The position numbers were made by a program, and so were the translations under genes. Of a stretch of DNA of 64,000 nt, positions 60,301 to 64,000 are shown one piece after another. The DNA is from Antedon mediterranea. Its lineage: Eukaryota > Echinodermata > Crinoidea > Comatulida > Antedonidae. The DNA lies in the NCBI RefSeq assembly GCF_964355755.1, contig NC_092671.1:6523001-6587000 (forward strand). Direction: 5' to 3'. Below the pieces are notes generated by a model. It was given only the letters and a program-made list of their open reading frames with translations, searched no databases and was not told the DNA's origin. Numbering within the stretch: the stretch's first letter is position 1; each line of letters opens with the position of its first letter.

Positions 60301-63300
60301 TCTGATATATACCATGAATCATCTTTTTACATAATATACAGCATAAGCATGTACAATCTAATTTAATTGTCACACAATTGAATTAACAAAGGACAAGGAT
60401 TTCAAATAAACTGTTACAAATAAACAATTATTAATGAAATAGTTGGGGTATTGTTGGGTCCATGGGAAATCAACAATGTTTAGTAGACTTATTTAATTTG
60501 TTATTTAAAGTTGAGGGTAGTTATTTTTTAAACAATTATTGGAATACCATGAAAATAAAGAAAGATATGTTTTATGATTTCTTAATCACCAAGCAGAAAT
60601 AATGAAAGCAATTCAATCTGTTCGCTACCGGGAATAAATTGAGATTCGATATAATTGTATTTACTATCACCATTAATTGTATTTTTTTTATTCATATATA
60701 ATTCATAATTCATACAATTTATATATATTCAAAATCCGAATGTATTCATCGTTAAATAATAATTATTATAATGACCTTACTTCTGTTTTGGGTCATGGTT
60801 TTCCTCTTCGGCATTGCCGAATTATTGTTACTCCATCTCCATTGCTACAACACACGTCGCGGAATAATATCGCTTAACATAACGATGTAATTTGACCACC
60901 CAAAGCTCGCACGTGGCGTGACGAATTGAGAACGACGAACCCGATGATTCACCCGATGATATGCATGATTGGCCACCAGGGAGCCGAGTCGACCACGAGT
61001 TGGAACTGTAGGCAACCGAGCGACGCTCGGTCGTCGTCGGCGGCTGCACTTACTGACCTCTGTCATTTTTTATAAAGGAAAACTGCAAACAACATCGTCG
61101 ATTTGTGAAAATGGCCCCTTGTTTTTTCTAGGCCTACCTAGTAGTATACCTGTTTAGCGTACTTTATTTATTTGCGAAAAACGTTGTTTGAATTTTATCG
61201 GTAGCCTAGGCTATCTAATAAATATAGAAATAAATATGATCTTATGTTCTAGCTCCTACTACTTATTAATAATTAATACTACTAGACTAGGCCTATCTAA
61301 TGGCTGGTGCTAGCTAGAGGCCTAGCCCTAGGCCAGAGCCTACGTACGTATTTGTTGTAATGACAATTTAAATGTTTTATTTAGCTCTATTCTACTCATT
61401 ACTGCTATTATAATTTATAAAATGGCCTAGTTTGTTCGTATATGATCCGTATACGTCCCGTATACGATATTCTTATCATGAATAAACAACGTATACGTTA
61501 CGTATGCTAAACGTATACGACGCAAACTCTTTGTGGAGCAACAGAGTGGAAATAATGTAAACAGTGAAATCGTATACGATCCGTATACGTCGTATACGTT
61601 TTCAGCGTATACGGATCGTATACGGCTTTTTTGCAAAGGGTGATGATACAAAACTTATTTTAACTTTATTAATTAACTGATTAAAAGACAAAGGCTAAAT
61701 GTGAGGTGATATATATAATAATCAGGGTATCTATTAAGTTTTTGAGCCGGTTTTAGACTCGGAAAATTATTTTAATGAGTGTCGGGAGTTCACCCTCTAG
61801 CCAATATGTAAGCTCTATTCTTAAAACCTTTTTTTAAACATGTATACAAATTATCCAGGGGATTGGTAGCCTCGAATTGATTTGTCAACTCATTATATAA
61901 AAAACAGTCATCATTGCTAACTAAAAAAATCCTGTGTTTGTATTTCTTTAGGGCAAAGGCAATTTGGGAATAGCGGGACGAAAACGATCAAAACCAGGAC
62001 CAACCGGAGCCAAACGTGGACCGAAACCAAAATTAAAATTAGGAATGTACTCCTCGGGTTTACAATCTGTAAGTCATATGTTCAAATTTTTAATACATTT
62101 TTTTCGATGTAACTGAAAGTTCTGAGCACTATTTACAGATGTTTGTATAAGAGTATTTTATTTAGCGACTTGGACATATATGTTATGCTTTTAAAACTGG
62201 ATAAACAGTTAGCCATTCTCCTTCTAATGAATAACCAAATCTGGAAGTATTGGTCTTTGAACACCCCTCAAAAACAATGGTGGCGGCAGCTCATCCTTCC
62301 AGGGTAATCATAATTTCTTTTGGGACTAAGACGGCATTTTTATCAACTATTTATTTTATAGATTGGTCCATCTTCAAATCAAGAAGTTTTAGGTCGGCGG
62401 AAAGATGAAGATGAAGAAGATTCAAACATGCATACAACAGTTGTGCTCTTCTCAACAGAAGACAAATATACATATTCACAAGTTAGTTACATTTAATATA
62501 TTTAAATGATGGTTCCTAAAATATATTTATTTATTAATAAATGTCAAACTTTGGTTTATTTTATCTTTCCAAAGTTTGTTACTTTAACACTTTAAAGGAA
62601 ATATACCTGTACAGTATTCCAACTATACGTACTAGGAAAAGGTTGATCAAGTTTTTTATTTATTCATAATTTATACTCTTTTATAGGATATGTGTGTAAG
62701 TTGTGGTAGTTTTGGAAAAGGTGCAGAAGGTCGCTTATTATCATGTTCACAGTGTGGCCAATGTTACCATCCTTATTGTGTCAACATTAGAGTAAGTATT
62801 GAATTGTATCAATTTGAACATTATTATGTTTCTTCATCATCCACTTTGATAGTGACTGACACAGACAGTGGATCGACTGCAGTAGACCACACTTCTGGAA
62901 CCTAGTCACAATTGATTTTAATATCTTTTGGTGGGTTCCATCTACCCAAATTTAGAATTTCAGGTCATGTCTGCAATAGAACCCATCCCTTTGAGACTCC
63001 CTATTAGAGGACACATTTGCATAATATGTTTGTCCCCCTACTAAGGGGACACTTTGTTAATCCCTTGATTGTAGTTGTAACTCCAATTTAGTCAATAAAG
63101 GTTTTGTCAATTTTAAGTTATAATGATTTTGCAGATAACTAAAGTAGTGCTGTCTAAAGGTTGGCGTTGCTTGGATTGTACTGTTTGCGAAGGTTGTGGT
63201 AAAGCAACGGATGAGAGTAGGCTACTTCTATGTGATGACTGTGACATAAGTTATCATACGTACTGCCTTGATCCACCTCTGATGACTGTCCCCAAGGGGG

Positions 63301-64000
63301 GTTGGAAATGCAAATGGTAAGATTTAAAACATAAATATTAATGCATAATATGATATTTATATTGGGTTTTTTTTTTGGTAAGCAATAAAATATAACTGTT
63401 TGAAATTTAATCCATTATTTTCTTAGTTTATACACAAATTATTCTATTTGTCTTTACCTCTTGGTTGTGTCTTTCTTGGAAATTCTGACATCTGACAGGA
63501 TTTGAACCAGTTAATTTAAATTAAGCATGTGTTATATTAACACTGTCAAAATTGTTGTCAAAAACAACTCCTCTACCAAACTCCAAGCCAAATACAAGTT
63601 TGTTTGTGTAAAGCATCTTATTTGTATTTTTATTCTATGAATGGTTTGGATATTTGGATAGTGATTTCAAGTCCTAAATAAACATTTCTTGAGTTTATCA
63701 TAATTGCTATTAACCGTAATTTATGAACGCATTCTCTTTCAGGTGTGTAAAATGTTTACAGTGTGGCGCCACGACGCCTGGTTATAATGCAGAGTGGCAA
63801 AAGAACTACACACTGTGTGCTCCATGTGGCAGCTGTATAAATTGTATAGTTTGTTTTAGGACATACAATGAAGGAGATCTTATTATTCAATGCATACAGT
63901 GTGAAAGGTATAGTTCAATTTTTAGTCATTATAAAACTGTAATTACAGAAATCTACTAGTGTACCACAAATGTTCAATGTGCAAACCTAAACAATACATG
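51300..64000 (+). CDS. KMT2C/KMT2D: KMT2C/KMT2D (MLL3/4) histone H3K4 methyltransferase, N-terminal part, 3'-truncated by window
   Basis: Nineteen exons from 51300 to 63907 (2761 nt, about 920 codons) join without a phase break. They give, in order: a basic AT-hook-like RRRGRPRKK motif, an Asp/Ser-rich acidic stretch, an extended PHD (CSLCCCGEKSLLGQGDL to LLCLNH), three more PHD-type zinc modules, a basic GRKRSKPGP linker, HTTVVLFSTEDKY and then the second PHD cluster. This order is specific to KMT2C/KMT2D and their single invertebrate counterpart. The enzyme, in the COMPASS-like complex with WDR5, RBBP5, ASH2L, DPY30, UTX and PTIP, lays down H3K4me1 at enhancers. Here the PHDs are present but the FYRN/FYRC and SET domains must lie beyond the right edge. 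The PHD4-to-PHD5 linker is about 220 residues, shorter than in vertebrates. Small introns (86-960 bp) hold nothing recognisable except the elements listed. Confidence 0.96.
51436..51491 (+). CDS. KMT2C/KMT2D: KMT2 exon 3: AT-hook-like motif, GC donor
   Basis: Reads VPSDEEKMSTRRRGRPRK and ends with the first two bases of a Lys codon. RGRP is the AT-hook core, which binds the minor groove of AT-rich DNA. The donor is AAAAAA|GCAAGT: a GC-AG intron. The only nearby GT donor (GTTCAA at 51496) would leave phase 0, whereas the next exon requires phase 2. Confidence 0.8.
52011..52337 (+). CDS. KMT2C/KMT2D: KMT2 exon 4: acidic linker
   Basis: Acceptor TTTATAG, donor CC|GTAAGT. About 108 residues rich in Asp, Ser and Met (for example DSHDDNQHDDDLLLDPTDI), probably disordered. 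It lies between the AT-hook-like motif and the extended PHD, at the place of the acidic stretch in vertebrate KMT2C. Confidence 0.85.
52802..53014 (+). CDS. KMT2C/KMT2D: KMT2 exon 5: start of extended PHD (CxxCxCGE)
   Basis: Begins SEPVCSLCCCGEKSLLGQGD, nearly identical to the KMT2C/D motif that opens the pre-PHD zinc knuckle of the extended PHD. The rest is a Ser/Lys-rich spacer ending RRVKGLAKT. Donor AG|GTATGT. Confidence 0.93.
53259..53392 (+). CDS. KMT2C/KMT2D: KMT2 exon 6: DELSLVG segment
   Basis: Contains FDELSLVGYADEPDVNHVFE, which aligns with the conserved DELSLVG sequence between the two halves of the KMT2C extended PHD. Acceptor GTCTACAG, donor CAG|GTAACA, phase 1 at the end. Confidence 0.9.
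53693..53907 (+). CDS. KMT2C/KMT2D: KMT2 exon 7: core of extended PHD
   Basis: Reads HCTAHHCCAAWSENVCQNEN, then LLNVDKAVFGGLTQRCSYCR, GATIKC and FYHYPCAASCGAFQ. The zinc ligands (HxxC, CxxC, C, C, YHYPCA) are in place. Human proteins have WAHH where this has TAHH. Confidence 0.95.
54232..54288. repeat. Perfect 21-bp hairpin in KMT2 intron
   Basis: Arm ATCCATGCAACTTTCTTTCT plus T at 54232-54252, a 15-nt loop, and the exact reverse complement at 54268-54288. A run of 21 A lies shortly downstream (about 54317-54338). It could be a small inverted duplication or a hairpin RNA source; the perfect pairing argues for a recent inverted duplication. Confidence 0.85.
54388..54445 (+). CDS. KMT2C/KMT2D: KMT2 exon 8: end of extended PHD
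   Basis: Reads DIKTMSLLCLNHLDQAEDL. The LLCxxH pair supplies the last zinc ligands of the extended PHD. Acceptor TTTTCAG, donor TTAG|GTAAGT, ending in phase 1. Confidence 0.92.
54673..54853 (+). CDS. KMT2C/KMT2D: KMT2 exon 9: PHD2
   Basis: Reads LSCVFCRAAGNIIEMLFCTS, then CGQHYHGNCLDPPV and AGWQCPDCKICQTC. This is a full C4HC3 PHD finger plus the first two cysteines of the next one, the overlapping arrangement usual in KMT2C/D. Confidence 0.96.
55676..55790 (+). CDS. KMT2C/KMT2D: KMT2 exon 10: PHD3
   Basis: Reads QPGDDNKILLCDSCDKGYHT, FCLKPAMTTIPKHGWKCK. CDxCDKGYHTFC is the signature of the third PHD of KMT2C/D. Acceptor TTTCAG, donor AAG|GTAAGA, phase 0. Confidence 0.96.
56193..56386 (+). 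CDS. KMT2C/KMT2D: KMT2 exon 11: PHD4, first part
   Basis: Reads NCRVCGDCGSRTPGSG, WHRNYSVCDSCYQQRNKG, YCPICGKAY and LMVQCDRCTR. It matches the divergent fourth PHD of KMT2C with its YQQxN and CPxCGKxY blocks. Donor AAG|GTTAGT, phase 2. Confidence 0.94.
56659..56791 (+). CDS. KMT2C/KMT2D: KMT2 exon 12: PHD4, second part
   Basis: Reads YVHAECDSNDVISAYQ, then YFCPDCRSKPSPF, completing the HxxC and CxxC ligands of PHD4. Acceptor CCTTAG, donor CAT|GTAAGT. Confidence 0.93.
56881..57012. mobile_element. MITE with CTATCAAA ends, copy 2 (partial)
   Basis: Starts TCTACACTATCAAACTAGTT as in the copy at 49932. It contains three tandem 21-bp units of AAATATGGTAGTGATATGCTT type and the GGGCACATCACATT block, but the right terminus is decayed. 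It lies in a KMT2 intron. Confidence 0.6.
57192..57276 (+). CDS. KMT2C/KMT2D: KMT2 exon 13: linker
   Basis: Acceptor TTTTTTAG, donor CACT|GTATGT. It encodes NSLLSEDVNSGTDTEPETYT and a few more residues. It has no domain; it is placed by its splice sites and phase between two confident exons, so it is less certain than its neighbours. Confidence 0.7.
57481..57662 (+). CDS. KMT2C/KMT2D: KMT2 exon 14: linker
   Basis: About 61 residues including ISLDSVQFDDNMDISQDPLL and DIQASMDLGFIPDYHTLSIQ. Acceptor AATTCAG, donor CAG|GTTTGT, phase 1 to 0. No domain; assigned by phase and coding-like composition. Confidence 0.75.
58507..58635 (+). CDS. KMT2C/KMT2D: KMT2 exon 15: linker with basic end
   Basis: 43 codons ending GKPSKKKIGAGRPR, acceptor CTTCATAG, donor AGG|GTAAGT, phases 0 and 0. 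The basic, Gly-rich C-terminal end corresponds to the KRRPRG-type linker before the second PHD cluster of vertebrate KMT2C/D. Confidence 0.82.
58693..61640. mobile_element. 2.95-kb DNA element with CGTATACG-rich terminal arms
   Basis: Terminal inverted repeats CCCTTTGCAAAAAA and then CCGTATACGA, with a single A/G mismatch between ends, lie at 58693 and 61640. About 200 bp inside each end is packed with the palindrome CGTATACG and variants, probably transposase-binding sites. Both ends are adjoined by TG, but no convincing longer duplication is visible. Inside there are only short open frames (for example 59849-59986 on + and 60845-61066 on -), and none has a recognised transposase domain. The element sits wholly within a KMT2 intron. 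Confidence 0.75.
61952..62068 (+). CDS. KMT2C/KMT2D: KMT2 exon 16: basic Gly/Lys-rich linker
   Basis: Reads GKGNLGIAGRKRSKPGPTGA, KRGPKPKLKLGMYSSGLQS. It is AT-hook-like and corresponds to the Arg/Gly-rich linker of vertebrate KMT2C/D. Acceptor TTCTTTAG, donor TCT|GTAAGT, phases 0 and 0. Confidence 0.88.
62362..62481 (+). CDS. KMT2C/KMT2D: KMT2 exon 17: acidic linker with HTTVVLFS motif
   Basis: Contains DEDEEDSNMHTTVVLFSTED and KYTYSQ, which matches the conserved acidic run and HNTVVLFSxxDKF motif directly before PHD5 in KMT2C/D. Acceptor TTTTATAG, donor CAA|GTTAGT. Confidence 0.94.
62687..62791 (+). CDS. KMT2C/KMT2D: KMT2 exon 18: PHD5, first part
   Basis: Reads DMCVSCGSFGKGAEGRLLSC, SQCGQCYHPYCVNIR. 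Nearly identical to vertebrate PHD5. Acceptor TTATAG, donor AGA|GTAAGT. Confidence 0.97.
63135..63316 (+). CDS. KMT2C/KMT2D: KMT2 exon 19: end of PHD5 and PHD6
   Basis: Reads ITKVVLSKGWRCLDCTVC, CGKATDESRLLLCDDCDI, SYHTYCLDPPLMTVPKGG and WKCKW. It is a highly conserved C4HC3 PHD finger. Acceptor TTTTGCAG, donor TG|GTAAGA, phase 2. Confidence 0.97.
63743..63907 (+). CDS. KMT2C/KMT2D: KMT2 exon 20: PHD7, first part
   Basis: Reads CVKCLQCGATTPGYNAEWQK, NYTLCAPCGSCINCIVC, YNEGDLIIQCIQCER. It matches the last PHD of the second cluster up to the C-D/E-R that normally precedes WMHA. Donor GAAAG|GTATAG, phase 2. Confidence 0.95.
63949..64000 (+). CDS. KMT2C/KMT2D: Possible continuation of KMT2 PHD7 (partial, doubtful)
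   Basis: In the frame that would continue exon 20, the last bases read YHKCSMCKPKQYM. This resembles the FDCSMCRPYM end of vertebrate PHD7. The only acceptor in phase is ATTACAG at 63948, giving an implausible 41-nt intron. About 23 residues with the WMHxxC zinc ligands would be missing. Cut by the window edge. Confidence 0.35.

Overview
This is a 64 kb piece of an AT-rich animal nuclear genome. It has short exons in long introns, GT-AG splice sites and many dispersed repeats. Two genes can be read with confidence, both on the + strand. The window is probably from a marine invertebrate deuterostome, and an echinoderm is my best guess. That guess rests on an intact, unduplicated-looking Meox and KMT2C/D gene style, the transposon content and the very frequent palindrome TAGGCCTA. 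It is an inference, not a proof.

Region 1-12397 is intergenic. It starts with two abutting satellite arrays (18-bp and about 41-bp units) and then holds SINE-like, MITE-like and microsatellite sequence without a recognisable gene. Region 12398-40962 is a Meox (Mox) homeobox gene in four coding exons (310 codons). Its three large introns (6.6, 13.1 and 7.9 kb) carry a LINE 3' end, a PIF/Harbinger-like element with TTA target duplication, a palindromic element with a perfect 8-bp duplication, and a Helitron-like element. The homeodomain is complete and is split between positions 44 and 45, the usual Mox intron site. Region 41110-46900 is a spacer with little recognisable content.

From about 46970 to the right edge runs the 5' half of a KMT2C/KMT2D (MLL3/MLL4) histone H3K4 methyltransferase gene. 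Nineteen consecutive exons join in phase. They encode an AT-hook-like basic motif, an extended PHD, three further PHD-type modules, a basic linker and the second PHD cluster. The window ends inside the last of these, so the FYRN/FYRC and SET parts lie to the right. One intron uses a GC donor. A tentative first exon with a YY1-like ATGGCGGC start region lies 4.2 kb upstream. A 2.95-kb element with terminal CGTATACG-rich arms sits inside one intron.

The two genes are in the same orientation, about 6 kb apart (Meox stop to putative KMT2 start). They are functionally distinct: a mesodermal homeodomain factor and a general enhancer H3K4 monomethylase. I saw no previously undescribed multi-gene system. 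The most interesting material is the set of mobile and palindromic elements, the GC-AG intron, and an apparent loss of the conserved WMH segment in the last PHD at the right edge.
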